Source of the DNA: Bin5 sp034422415
Lineage (GTDB): Bacteria; Chloroflexota; Anaerolineae; Caldilineales; Caldilineaceae
Assembly (NCBI GenBank): GCA_965202955.1
Contig: OZ241871.1
Coordinates: 1,302,001-1,366,000, forward strand
Direction of reading: 5' to 3'
Length of the DNA: 64,000 nt
The position numbers and the translations under genes were made by a program. Under the pieces are notes generated by a model. It was not told the origin of the DNA. It did not search any database and saw nothing but the letters and a program-made list of their open reading frames with translations. Each line of letters begins with the position of its first letter. Within the stretch, counting starts at the first letter, position 1. Of this stretch, positions 29,564 to 38,386 are shown piece by piece.

Positions 29564-30346
29564 TCAGTTCTGAACGACAACCGTCACGCGACAAGGTGAC
29601 GGGTAGTTGCCGGTTCTATCCACAACCACGAGTTGGACCGTATAGGTGCCTGCGGCAACTTTGCTGCTGTCCAGGTTGCCGAGTAGACCGCCGACCACGG
29701 GACTTTCGTCGCCCGCGAGGTAGCTGAAACTCTGGTCCGCTCCACTGGGCGCAATCTCCAGCTTGTAGTAGCTGAACTGATCGTGCTGGGCGGTGCCGAC
29801 GATTGGCACAACTCCGTTCACGACCGCTCCGTTTCCCGGCGAAAGAATGACCGAGCGGGCGTCTGGGCAAAGGGCCGGGGAGATGGCCGGAGGCTGGGAT
29901 GTGGGCGTTGTGGGTTCCGGCTGCGCGTCCTCCTCCGGGTCATCGGGCACAGGCGTGGAGACGACGATGCGGGTCGGCCTCGGGGTGGGCGTTGGCGCTT
30001 CGGGCGTAAAGGTTGGCGTCGGGATCAGCTCTGAGCCGGAACCATTGGGAGATGCCGAGGTGTCGCCCGCAGGAGCAAGACCTGTTGATGGGTCGACCGT
30101 AAGCATTGCCGCGCGCAGCGTTGTACTGGCAAAATAGGTGAATCCCATCACCGCAAGCATCAACAAAGCCGAGAGAAAGATTCGATACAGATCGTCGAGC
30201 GCCTTGTCCCGTTCCAGTGAAAAGACGGCTTGGCGGCGCTCCGAGCGCACCTGCCATGTGCGGTAAAGTTGGTACAGGGCCAGCGCTCCGCAAACAGCGT
30301 AGATATAAGGCGCAATATTGGCAACGGCCTCAACCAGAAAACCCAT
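29564..30346 (-). CDS. Two-helix membrane protein with extracellular Ig-like domain (first gene of envelope module)
   Basis: A 260-residue protein. Two transmembrane helices lie at about 8-28 (IAPYIYAVCGALALYQLY) and 54-76 (LYRIFLSALLMLAVMGFTYFA), with a short basic cytoplasmic loop between. A Pro/Thr-rich linker (about 90-155) leads to a C-terminal Ig/fibronectin-like domain (about 160-260: VILSPGNGAVVNGVVPIVGTA and GTYTVQLVVVDRTGNY). Its stop lies 14 bp before the next gene, so the three genes form an operon. I recognise the domain type but not the function. Confidence 0.7.
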   Translation of the reverse strand: MGFLVEAVANIAPYIYAVCGALALYQLYRTWQVRSERRQAVFSLERDKALDDLYRIFLSALLMLAVMGFTYFASTTLRAAMLTVDPSTGLAPAGDTSASPNGSGSELIPTPTFTPEAPTPTPRPTRIVVSTPVPDDPEEDAQPEPTTPTSQPPAISPALCPDARSVILSPGNGAVVNGVVPIVGTAQHDQFSYYKLEIAPSGADQSFSYLAGDESPVVGGLLGNLDSSKVAAGTYTVQLVVVDRTGNYPSPCRVTVVVQN

Positions 30347-30697
30347 TGGCGGAGATAGAAATCAGGAAGCCGGGTCGCGAAACAGGTCGCCGCCGGGTCC
30401 AGGTTCAGAGCCTTGGCGGCAACCGGTCAGGGATGGAAAATGCCTCTCGTATAGTCTATCGTAGCCCCATTGTTCCGCCAAAAAAGGCTGAAATCCCCGG
30501 GGGTCCCGAAGCCTGTTGCAGACGCATCGACTACATAGCAGATACAATCCGCGAACGCTTTGCCGATTCCCTGGCAATCGACTAATATGAACTGTCTAAG
30601 TCCAACTGGATAAATCGAATTTTTCCCCTTTCGGGGCCCCGTCGAACAGGGGAATCAGCGCGCAGCAAGGGGCCGGCAAAACCGGTAAGTGCTACCA
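30347..30697. other. Divergent intergenic region, no gene
   Basis: 351 bp between the envelope module and the gamma-glutamyltransferase gene. No supported ORF. Two small hairpins sit close to the latter gene: CCCC-TTTC-GGGG (30625-30636) and CCCC..GGGG (30637-30652). No convincing promoter hexamer pair was found. Confidence 0.4.
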
Positions 30698-32371
30698 ATG
30701 AACTATGATTTCGTCTTTCGCTCCCGCCGCAGCAATGTCATGTCGCGCAACGGGCTGGTCGCCACCAGTCAGCCCCTGGCTGCCCAGGCGGGACTTTCGA
30801 TTCTGCAGGCGGGGGGCAACGCAGCCGATGCGGCTATCGCCACCGCCGCAGCATTGAACGTCGTCGAGCCGATCTCGACCGGCATCGGCGGCGACTGTTT
30901 TGCGCTCTACTGGGATGCCAAGACAGAACGCGTGACCGCGCTCAACGGTTCCGGGCGCGCGGCGGCGGCCGCGTCGATTGACGATCTGTGCGGCCTCGGG
31001 TACACGCGCATGCCCCAATTCACCGGGCACAGCGTCAGCATTCCTGGAACCGTGGCTGGGTGGAGCGACCTGCTGGAAAGACACGGGGAGATGACACTGG
31101 CTGACGTGTTGAAGCCGGCCATCCGCCTCGCCGAAGAGGGCTATCCCGTCACCGAATGGATCGGCCAGGGCTGGGCCGGGCAGACAGCCAAACTGCTGCG
31201 GTCGCCGCGCTGGATCAGCAGCGACCTGGACAACGGACCGGAGCAGTCCAGCGGCCGCGAGCTTCTCATCGATGGCCGCGCCCCGCAGGCGGGTCAGGTG
31301 ATGCGCATCCCCACGCTGGGCGGGACGCTGCGCGCCATCGCCGCCGACGGCAAGAAGGCGATCTACAGCGGCGAATTCGCGCGCACGCTGAGCGAGCATG
31401 TGCAGCGCTACGGCGGCTGGATCACGCCGGATGATATGGCCGCCCACACCAGCACATGGCACGAGCCGGTCTGCGCCGATTTCGGCGACGTGCGCCTTTA
31501 CGAGTGTCCGCCCAACGGCCAGGGGCTGGCGGCCATCATCGCGGCCAATCTGGCGGACGGCTTCGATCTGGCCGGTATGTCCAGCGTTGATCGCCTCCAC
31601 ACGCTGGTAGAGTGTATGCGCATCGGTTACGCCGAGGCCCGCCAGTGGGTCTGCGACATCGACGTTGTACAGATTCCGCTGGACGCGCTCGCCAGCCGGG
31701 CCTACGCTGAACGGAGGCGCAAAGAGATTCACCCTAAGCGCGCGGCCGCGACCGTCTCTCACGGTTATCCAATTGCCGGTTCGGATACGGTCTATCTGAC
31801 CACAGCTGACGGCCAGGGGAACGCGTGCAGTTTCATCAACAGCCTCTATCAGGGCACCGGCAGCGGCTTGGTTGTGCCCGGTAGCGGCGTCAGCCTGCAG
31901 AACCGGGCCGCGCTTTTCGTGCTTGACCCCGACCATCCCAACTGCCTCGCGCCCAACAAGCGCCCCTATCACACGATCATACCGGCGATGACGACGCGCG
32001 AGGGCGCGCTGCACGCCAGCTTCGGCGTGATGGGCGGCTATATGCAGCCGCAAGGGCACCTGCAGATGTTGGTCAATATGGCCGCCCTCGGCATGAGCCC
32101 GCAGCAGGCGCTGGATATGCCCCGCTGGTCATTGAGCGGGCCGCACGCGGGCATGGGCGCGGACGAAGCCGGCGGCCTGCTGATGATCGAAGAGGGCTGG
32201 GAATACGAGACGCTGACGGAGATGGTACGCCGCGGGCATCAGTTGGTGCCGGTCAATGGGGCAGGGCGAGGAGGATTTGGCGGAGGCCAGATCATTGTAC
32301 GCGATCCGGAGAGCGGCGTCCTGATCGGCGGCAGCGACCCGCGTAAGGACGGTTGCGCGGTCGGCTGGTGA
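30698..32371 (+). CDS. Gamma-glutamyltransferase family protein
   Basis: A 557-residue Ntn-hydrolase of the gamma-glutamyltranspeptidase family. The N-terminal half has the hallmark VATSQPLAAQAGLSILQAGGNAADAAIATAAAL region and GIGGDCFALYW. The nucleophile threonine that starts the small subunit after self-cleavage should be in AGSDTVYLTTADGQGNACS. NKRPYHTIIPAM and FGVMGGYMQPQGHLQ are family signatures. No signal peptide is visible, so it is probably cytoplasmic, as in the YwrD-type branch. ATG 30698 is preferred; GTG 30689 is also in frame. It would hydrolyse or transfer gamma-glutamyl groups (glutathione or other amides). Confidence 0.92.
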   Translation: MNYDFVFRSRRSNVMSRNGLVATSQPLAAQAGLSILQAGGNAADAAIATAAALNVVEPISTGIGGDCFALYWDAKTERVTALNGSGRAAAAASIDDLCGLGYTRMPQFTGHSVSIPGTVAGWSDLLERHGEMTLADVLKPAIRLAEEGYPVTEWIGQGWAGQTAKLLRSPRWISSDLDNGPEQSSGRELLIDGRAPQAGQVMRIPTLGGTLRAIAADGKKAIYSGEFARTLSEHVQRYGGWITPDDMAAHTSTWHEPVCADFGDVRLYECPPNGQGLAAIIAANLADGFDLAGMSSVDRLHTLVECMRIGYAEARQWVCDIDVVQIPLDALASRAYAERRRKEIHPKRAAATVSHGYPIAGSDTVYLTTADGQGNACSFINSLYQGTGSGLVVPGSGVSLQNRAALFVLDPDHPNCLAPNKRPYHTIIPAMTTREGALHASFGVMGGYMQPQGHLQMLVNMAALGMSPQQALDMPRWSLSGPHAGMGADEAGGLLMIEEGWEYETLTEMVRRGHQLVPVNGAGRGGFGGGQIIVRDPESGVLIGGSDPRKDGCAVGW

Positions 32372-32584
32372 AGCACCGGCTGTAATTTTCTGGCGGTCAA
32401 TTCTCAGCGGTTCGTGGCCAGGAACGCCATAGTGAGAGAGAAGCAGGGCCAGATTCGTAGCGAACAGGCAAAAAGATAGATAATGAAACTACAACCGTTT
32501 CGGCTATGCTTACGCAGAACGGCAGAGGACTCGTTCACCATCTGAACGCACTCAGGTCATAACACTCAACGTCGAGGTCATTGA

Positions 32585-34018
32585 ATGGGTCGAAATCGTG
32601 CAGTGTCATTCGCACCGGTTCGTGAGAAGATGCAGCGCGCGGGTCTGGATGATCTGCTGATTCGTAGCTTTGAACACTACTACGCCCAACTTGTAGCCGG
32701 CGCCACCGGCTACATCCCCGGCACAGATGCCCGCCAGCCAACAGATATTGCCGACAGATCGGCCGCGGTCGACCACCATGCGGCTAGCGAGGACGCGCTC
32801 AACCGGCTCCTCGTTGTCAAACTCAATGGAGGACTCGGCGCGACGATGGGGCTGAATGGACCGAGATCGCTGTTGGTGGTGAAAGACGGGCTGCGCTTTT
32901 TCGACATTATCGTGCGCCATGTCCTGCACCTGCGCCAGGAGATGACGGCCCGACTGCCCCTCATCTTTATGAACAGCTACAGCACGCAAGGGGAGACGCA
33001 AGAGGCGTTGGCAGCCTATCCGCAGCTTGTGCGGGACGCTGCCGGTGGTCTGCCCTTCACTTTCCTGCAAAACAGGGTGCCTAAGATCTGGCAGGATACG
33101 CTGGCGCCAGTGGAATGGCAGGAAGATCCGTCCAAGGAATGGTGCCCGCCCGGTCACGGAGACATCTACCTCGCCCTGCACACCAGCCGCCTGCTCAAGC
33201 AGATGCTCGACCAGGGCTATGAGTATATGTTCGTCAGCAACGCCGACAATCTGGGCGCAACAGTGGACATCAACATTCTCGGATATTTCGCCGCGTGCAA
33301 GCTACCCTTCCTGATGGAGGTGACAGCCCGCACCGCGGCCGACTGCAAGGGGGGACATCTGGCGCAGGGTCCCGATGGAAGGCTCCTGCTGCGCGAGATC
33401 GCGCAGTGCCCGCCGGAGGAGATCGAGCAGTTCCAGGATATAGACCGCTACCGCCTTTTCAACACCAACAATTTGTGGATTCATTTGCCCTCTCTGCAAG
33501 CCCTGCTGGAAGAACGGGACGGCTTCCTGGATCTGCCGATGATCGTCAACAACAAACCGGTGGACCCGTCGCGTCCCGATTCCCCGCCGGTTTACCAGCT
33601 GGAGACCGCGGTCGGGCTGGCGCTCTCCGCGTTCGAATGCGCGCAGGCGATCCAGGTGCCGCGCGACCGCTTCTTGCCGGTAAAACGTTGCAACGACCTG
33701 CTTGCCCTGCGCTCGGATGCCTACCGATTGGACCGCCAGCAGCGGGTCGAACTGGATCCACGCAGGGGCACACCTCCCTACCCGCCAGGCGCGCCCCATG
33801 TCGAGTTGGACGACCGCTTTTACCAATTCATAGACCAGATCGAGGCGCGTTTCCCCCACGGGCCGCCTTCACTGATCGGCTGCCGCAGCCTGAACATCAG
33901 CGGGCCGTTCACATTTGGCGCGTCTGTTTCGATTGAAGGCGACGTGACCCTGACCAACGACTCGGATACGCCAATCGCCATCCCCGACGGACACAAATTA
34001 ACGGATAGTGGATTGTAG
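32585..34018 (+). CDS. UTP--glucose-1-phosphate uridylyltransferase, eukaryote-type UDPGP family
   Basis: A 477-residue enzyme making UDP-glucose from UTP and glucose-1-phosphate. The nucleotide-binding motif VVKLNGGLGATMGLNGPRS is the UDPGP (PF01704) signature seen in eukaryotic UGP2, not the bacterial GalU type. FVSNADNLGATVD, PPGHGDIY and FNTNNLWIHL are further family motifs. The lysine in LPVKRCNDLLAL fits the conserved catalytic region. The C-terminus is a short beta-helix part (SLNISGPFTFGASVSIEGDV). GAGGT lies 8 bp before the ATG. It would feed cell-wall and exopolysaccharide synthesis. Confidence 0.93.
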   Translation: MGRNRAVSFAPVREKMQRAGLDDLLIRSFEHYYAQLVAGATGYIPGTDARQPTDIADRSAAVDHHAASEDALNRLLVVKLNGGLGATMGLNGPRSLLVVKDGLRFFDIIVRHVLHLRQEMTARLPLIFMNSYSTQGETQEALAAYPQLVRDAAGGLPFTFLQNRVPKIWQDTLAPVEWQEDPSKEWCPPGHGDIYLALHTSRLLKQMLDQGYEYMFVSNADNLGATVDINILGYFAACKLPFLMEVTARTAADCKGGHLAQGPDGRLLLREIAQCPPEEIEQFQDIDRYRLFNTNNLWIHLPSLQALLEERDGFLDLPMIVNNKPVDPSRPDSPPVYQLETAVGLALSAFECAQAIQVPRDRFLPVKRCNDLLALRSDAYRLDRQQRVELDPRRGTPPYPPGAPHVELDDRFYQFIDQIEARFPHGPPSLIGCRSLNISGPFTFGASVSIEGDVTLTNDSDTPIAIPDGHKLTDSGL

Positions 34019-34031
34019 GTAGTGGATAGTG
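34003..34031. repeat. Word-like direct repeat at the UGPase stop
   Basis: GGATAGTG occurs at 34003-34010 and 34024-34031, with TAGTGGAT at 34007-34014 and 34020-34027. The repeat covers the last codons of the uridylyltransferase and the spacer after it. Confidence 0.65.
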
Positions 34032-34050
34032 AAAAACGGCGCCCGCCGTT
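34032..34050 (-). terminator. Terminator of the tandem FemX gene, perhaps bidirectional
   Basis: AACGGC-GCCC-GCCGTT (34035-34050) forms a 6-bp stem. On the minus strand it is followed by TTT, and it begins 5 bp past the minus-strand stop. It also lies 16 bp after the plus-strand UGPase stop. Confidence 0.65.
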
Positions 34051-34055
34051 ATTCA

Positions 34056-36299
34056 TCACGAATCGCTGACCACTGCAGTTACCAGCGACTTGCCCAGGTG
34101 GTAGCCGTGCCACAGAAGCGGGCTAGGAGACCAGTCCCAGCCGCCCGTATGCACGGCAAGGCGGGCAGCGAAGCCCTGCTTGAAGCGCCAGACCCCCTGA
34201 AGCGGGTCGCTCGGATCGTCAGGATCCGTCGGCGCGCCCCACCAATCATAAACTGTGCAGCCCTGTTCCCTGGCCCACTGTAATGCCCGCCATTGCAGCA
34301 GATAGTTGGGCATGTCGCGGCGGCGGCGCTCGCTGCTGGCCCCGTTGAAATAGAGCGCCCCGCGGCCATGACGGAACAGAAACAGTCCGGCGACAGGCAG
34401 CTCCTCCTGCGGATGTTCCGCCAACAGCAGCGCACCGCCGGCGCGTGCGCGGCCATTCTCCTGCAACTCAAGAAAGGTGCGCCACAAGGCATCGTAGTAG
34501 GCGAATGGACGGATCAAAAAACCGTCGCGTGCGCTCGTCTCCTGATAGAGCCGATAGAAGTTGTGCAGGTCCGCCGGTTTGCCGCTGCGTACGGTCAGAC
34601 CGCGGCGCTCCGCCAACCGGATGTTGTAGCGCCACTTGCTCTTGAACGAGGCGAGCAACTGCTCCTCGCTCCCAGTAAGGTCAGTGAAGCCCGTGTTCTT
34701 GAACTGGACCTGCTCCGGGCTGAAACGCCAGTTGCGCCGCGCCAGCAGCGACATCAGCCTCTTCCCCTCAGCGCTCTCTTCGGCAACATCGGGATCGATC
34801 TTCACCTGCAGACAGCCGCGCCGCCGGCTTAGATCTTCGATTCGCGCCAATACCAACGCGGCCGCTTCGTCGTCCGACCAGTCCAGCAGCGGGCCCTTGG
34901 GCACGTAAGCCACCCGCAGGGGCAGAGACACCACCGGCTGCCGCCACAGGAACTGGAAGATTCCCAGGAGCCGGCCGCCGCGCTGTACCGCCCACCGCTC
35001 GACCTGCCAACCGCTGCCGGCCTTGACAGCACCCCACGTCCAACTCTGTAACACGTGGCCGTGATCAGGCGGCAGCTGCGCCATCATCTCTTCCCATGCC
35101 GGCTCCTGCGTAACCGGTTCCAAGTCTGCCGGGATGACTCGCGGTGACGGTGGCTTGGCGGTCCCCGGTTTGCCGTTTTGTGGTCTGTTGGCGCTCCCTT
35201 TCTTGACCGACACAACCCGATCTTTTGCCAGCAGCACGCCGCGATAGAGGCCATAAACGGACCGGTTCAGGGGCAGATCCCAGGCGCCGACCGTGCGCTC
35301 AACCGTGCCGCCAAACCCCTGTTTGAAGCGGAAAACGCCCCACAGATCTCCCTCCGGGAAGGCGTTCACATCCACCGGCGCCTGCTCGGCGAGAACCGCC
35401 TTGCGCCCCTCGTCCCAGAGACCGGTGGCAACCGCGCCGACCTCGTCGGGAATGCCCCAGAGATCGTAGCGTGTGCAGCCACACGCCTTGGCCCAGCGCA
35501 TCGCCTCCCACTGTAGCGCGTGGTTGGGCATCAAGTTGCGGCGGCGATTGTTGCTGGCGCCCCACAAATACCAGGCGGTCGGACCGACGGCAAAGACAGC
35601 GATGCTTGCCAGTGGACCGCCCTGGTGCTCGGCCAGTAGGAAAACGCCCCAGCGAGACGCCAGCAACTCGAATGCAGCCCGGTAGTAGGCGGCACTGTGC
35701 ACGGTAAAGCCGTCGCGCGTCCCCGTTTCGTCCATCAGTTGCTGGAAGAGAGGCAGCTCATGCGCCCCCAGCGTCCGTATGGTTACCCCCTTGCGCGCGG
35801 CCAGCCGGATGTTGTAGCGCCATTTGCTCTTCATGCGCGCCAGGATCGCATCGTCGTCCGGCTGCAGGTCCACGACAACCGTGCTGCGGGGCTGGATCGC
35901 CTGGGGACTGGGATGGAAGCCGGCCGCCGCGAGCCGCTGCCGGTTTTGCGCCGTGTCCAGCAGGCCCGGCTCGATCTTGAGCGCGAACGCGCCCTCCTCC
36001 CGAGCCGCGGCGGACACGCGCGCAACCGTCGCTTCCGTTAACGCCTTGTCGGTCCAGTCCACCAGCGGACCTCTGGGAACGTACGCCAGGACCTGTCCCA
36101 TATTTTTGCGAAAGAGGACCCGCGCGCCGGCCCGAGCCGCGCCGCCATCCGAATCCGGCAGGTGAATGCGCCTGGCCCACCAGCCGAAGCGGCATTTCAA
36201 CTCCGCCCATTCGTCGGTCTGCAGTAGATGCGCGTGCGCGTGGCCGCTGACAAAATCGTTCCAATGCCCTGCTTGCTCTATCACCGCTGCTCCTTTCAT
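34056..36299 (-). CDS. Tandem-duplicated FemABX (peptidoglycan-bridge) aminoacyltransferase
   Basis: A 747-residue protein made of two complete FemX-like halves joined by a Pro/Lys-rich linker (about 365-400). Parallel motifs show the duplication: YVPRGPLVDW (73-82) and YVPKGPLLDW (465-474); SKWRYNIRLAARKG (158-171) and SKWRYNIRLAERRG (554-567); WGASNNRRRNLMPNHALQW and NGASSERRRRDMPNYLLQW; and FRFKQGFGG and WRFKQGFAA. Single FemX proteins of ~340 residues use aminoacyl-tRNA to add amino acids to peptidoglycan stem peptides. Each half carries the twin GNAT fold. It likely acts at the cytoplasmic membrane face. Function is inferred from the family. Confidence 0.85.
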   Translation of the reverse strand: MKGAAVIEQAGHWNDFVSGHAHAHLLQTDEWAELKCRFGWWARRIHLPDSDGGAARAGARVLFRKNMGQVLAYVPRGPLVDWTDKALTEATVARVSAAAREEGAFALKIEPGLLDTAQNRQRLAAAGFHPSPQAIQPRSTVVVDLQPDDDAILARMKSKWRYNIRLAARKGVTIRTLGAHELPLFQQLMDETGTRDGFTVHSAAYYRAAFELLASRWGVFLLAEHQGGPLASIAVFAVGPTAWYLWGASNNRRRNLMPNHALQWEAMRWAKACGCTRYDLWGIPDEVGAVATGLWDEGRKAVLAEQAPVDVNAFPEGDLWGVFRFKQGFGGTVERTVGAWDLPLNRSVYGLYRGVLLAKDRVVSVKKGSANRPQNGKPGTAKPPSPRVIPADLEPVTQEPAWEEMMAQLPPDHGHVLQSWTWGAVKAGSGWQVERWAVQRGGRLLGIFQFLWRQPVVSLPLRVAYVPKGPLLDWSDDEAAALVLARIEDLSRRRGCLQVKIDPDVAEESAEGKRLMSLLARRNWRFSPEQVQFKNTGFTDLTGSEEQLLASFKSKWRYNIRLAERRGLTVRSGKPADLHNFYRLYQETSARDGFLIRPFAYYDALWRTFLELQENGRARAGGALLLAEHPQEELPVAGLFLFRHGRGALYFNGASSERRRRDMPNYLLQWRALQWAREQGCTVYDWWGAPTDPDDPSDPLQGVWRFKQGFAARLAVHTGGWDWSPSPLLWHGYHLGKSLVTAVVSDS

Positions 36300-36511
36300 C
36301 TACGTAGCAGACGCAGCCCGATCGCACTGCCGCGCCGCTGCCGACGTCCATCGATCATACCATATCGCCTAGAACTGAATGGAACGGAGGCAGCCGCGCA
36401 CAGGTTTGGGGCGCGGCATCCCTGGGAACGGGCTGAATTTGAAGCGGCTGCGGGGACGGTGCTATCATCAACTCGGCGCTTTGCTGAAGTTGCGTTCGGT
36501 TTGTCTGTTTG

Positions 36512-37531
36512 ATGGCGGCTGCTCGCGGGTGGATTCCGGCGGCAGGCGGCGGATCCGGTTTATTCGCCCGCCGCGCTACGGTTCAACGGGGAGCGAGACT
36601 GTTCTTGCAGAGCGATTCACGGCCGCAGCGCCGGGCATCCTGGCGTGCCTGTATCCTCGGCGCGGTGGCTATTCTATCGGGCGTTTTGCTGCCCGGCGGC
36701 TGCCGTGGGCCATCTGTTGATGCGACGGCATCATCCAGAACGGACGCTGTCACGGTTTTTGCGGCCGCGTCGCTCACCGATATTTTCCAACAGGCGGCGC
36801 GGTCGTTTGGTGAGAGCGGCTATGGCGGTAACGTTGTCTTCAACTTTGCCGGTTCCCAGCAGCTCGCGGGGCAGCTGCGCGAGGGGGCGCGTGCCGACAT
36901 TTTCGTCTCGGCCGACGAGGCGCAGATGCAGGCGGCGATTGATGCTGGACGGGTTGAGCTGAGAGACGTGAAGACTTTGGCGTGCAACCGGTTGGAGATC
37001 GGCTACGGACAGTCTGCTCCGTTTTCCGACGGCGCGGACAGGCCGTCAGCCATCGAAGCGCTGCGGAAGTTGGCGCAGCCGGGCCTGAAAATCGTGATTG
37101 GCGCGGATGCCGTACCCGTCGGGCGTTACACGCGCCAATTCCTGGCCAATGCGGCAGACGACGAACGTCTGGGCGTCGGTTTTCGGGACGGCTTCGAAGC
37201 CAATATCGTATCGGAGGAGCAGAACGTGCGCGGCGTTCTCAGCAAACTACAGTTGGGCGAAGCCGATGCCGGTGTTGTCTACGCCAGCGACCTCATCGGC
37301 GATGCGGGCCTGCAGCGCATCGAGATCCCTGCCCATCTCAATATCACTGCAACCTATCCGATTGCGATGGTCCAGGGCGTCAAGCAGCCCGAACAGGCCG
37401 CGGCCTTCATCGCCTGGCTCTTCTCCGAGGAAGGCGCGGCTGTATTGGAGACGCACGGCTTCTCCACGCAATGCCGGGCTGACAACGCGAGTCCTGCGCC
37501 CGCGCAGGCATCCGACCATGCGAACGAGTGA
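36512..37531 (+). CDS. modA: Molybdate/tungstate ABC transporter substrate-binding protein ModA
   Basis: A periplasmic-binding protein of up to 339 residues. A hydrophobic segment (LGAVAILSGVLLPGGC, about 49-64) looks like a lipoprotein signal, though Pro at -3 of the lipobox is atypical. The mature part has VTVFAAASLTDIF, VVFNFAGSQQLAGQL and ADIFVSADEAQM, all classic ModA anion-site motifs, and a C-terminal AAAFIAWLFSEEGAAVLETHGF. The start is uncertain: ATG 36512 gives an unusually long N-terminus, and a start nearer the signal is possible. modB follows directly. Confidence 0.9.
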   Translation: MAAARGWIPAAGGGSGLFARRATVQRGARLFLQSDSRPQRRASWRACILGAVAILSGVLLPGGCRGPSVDATASSRTDAVTVFAAASLTDIFQQAARSFGESGYGGNVVFNFAGSQQLAGQLREGARADIFVSADEAQMQAAIDAGRVELRDVKTLACNRLEIGYGQSAPFSDGADRPSAIEALRKLAQPGLKIVIGADAVPVGRYTRQFLANAADDERLGVGFRDGFEANIVSEEQNVRGVLSKLQLGEADAGVVYASDLIGDAGLQRIEIPAHLNITATYPIAMVQGVKQPEQAAAFIAWLFSEEGAAVLETHGFSTQCRADNASPAPAQASDHANE

Positions 37532-37544
37532 AGCGGCGGAATCC

Positions 37545-38372
37545 ATGCCTATTCCCGTCGGCCGGGCGCGCGGCGCCCTGGACGCCGCTTCCTCCCGCGC
37601 GCGCGCGGGCATGACGCTGTTCTGGTCGGCCGTGCCGATGATCCTGTTCCTGGTGCTGCCGCTTCTGGCGCTCATCTGGCGCACGGAGTTAGCCGATATC
37701 GGCACGCATCTCACGCAGGAGGTCGCGCGCCGCGCCATCCTCCTCAGCGTATGGACCTCGGCTACGGCAACGTTGCTGACCGTCCTCCTGGGCACGCCGC
37801 TGGCGCTGCTTATTGCCCGGAGGCGTTTTTCCGGCCGCCGCGTACTGGACACGGTTATCGATCTGCCGACGGTCCTGCCCCCGGCGGTGGCCGGCCTGGC
37901 GCTGCTGATGGCCTTCGGCCGCCGCGGGATGCTTGGGCAGAGCCTGTCGGTGGTCGGGATCGAAATCGCCTTTACCTCGCTGGCCGTCATTCTCGCCCAG
38001 CTTTTCGTCGCCTCGCCCTACTACATCCGGGCGGCCATTGGCGGTCTCAGCCGCAGCGCCGCCGAACTGGAAGAAGCGGCCGCGCTCGATGGGGCTGACA
38101 GCCGGCAGGTCTTCCGCTTTGTGACGGTCCCACTCGCCCGCGCCTCGTTGCTCGGCGGGCTGGTTATGACCTGGGCCAGGGCGTTGGGAGATTTCGGCGC
38201 GACCATCCTCTTTGCCGGCAACTATCCGGGGCGCACGCAGACAATGCCCTTGGCCATCTATATCGGCTTCGAGATGGACCTCGACGTGGCGCTGGCCTTG
38301 TCCCTTGTGCTGATGGTGACCGCCTTTGCCATTCTCTTGCTAGTGAAATGGCTGCTGGGGCGAAGCGGATAA
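37545..38372 (+). CDS. modB: Molybdate/tungstate ABC transporter permease ModB
   Basis: A 275-residue permease with about six transmembrane helices. The EAA loop that docks with the ATPase is LEEAAALDGADSRQVFRFVTVPLARASLL, followed by the ModB-like ALGDFGATILFAGNYPGRTQTMPLAIY. The start is ATG 37545 or ATG 37518, the latter overlapping modA by 14 bp; I prefer 37545 for its GGCGGAA upstream. No modC ATPase gene follows, so the importer must borrow an ATPase encoded elsewhere or is incomplete. Confidence 0.9.
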   Translation: MPIPVGRARGALDAASSRARAGMTLFWSAVPMILFLVLPLLALIWRTELADIGTHLTQEVARRAILLSVWTSATATLLTVLLGTPLALLIARRRFSGRRVLDTVIDLPTVLPPAVAGLALLMAFGRRGMLGQSLSVVGIEIAFTSLAVILAQLFVASPYYIRAAIGGLSRSAAELEEAAALDGADSRQVFRFVTVPLARASLLGGLVMTWARALGDFGATILFAGNYPGRTQTMPLAIYIGFEMDLDVALALSLVLMVTAFAILLLVKWLLGRSG

Positions 38373-38386
38373 TCGCGGTCCATACG

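Noticed and set aside
28240..29727. Plus-strand frames rich in Val-Gly-Val-Ala repeats
   Set aside because: They are the complement of the Thr-Pro linkers of the minus-strand envelope protein, not a separate elastin-like gene.
36380..36500. Molybdenum-cofactor riboswitch upstream of modA
   Set aside because: The position would fit, but I could not recognise the conserved core of that RNA by eye. An Rfam search would decide.
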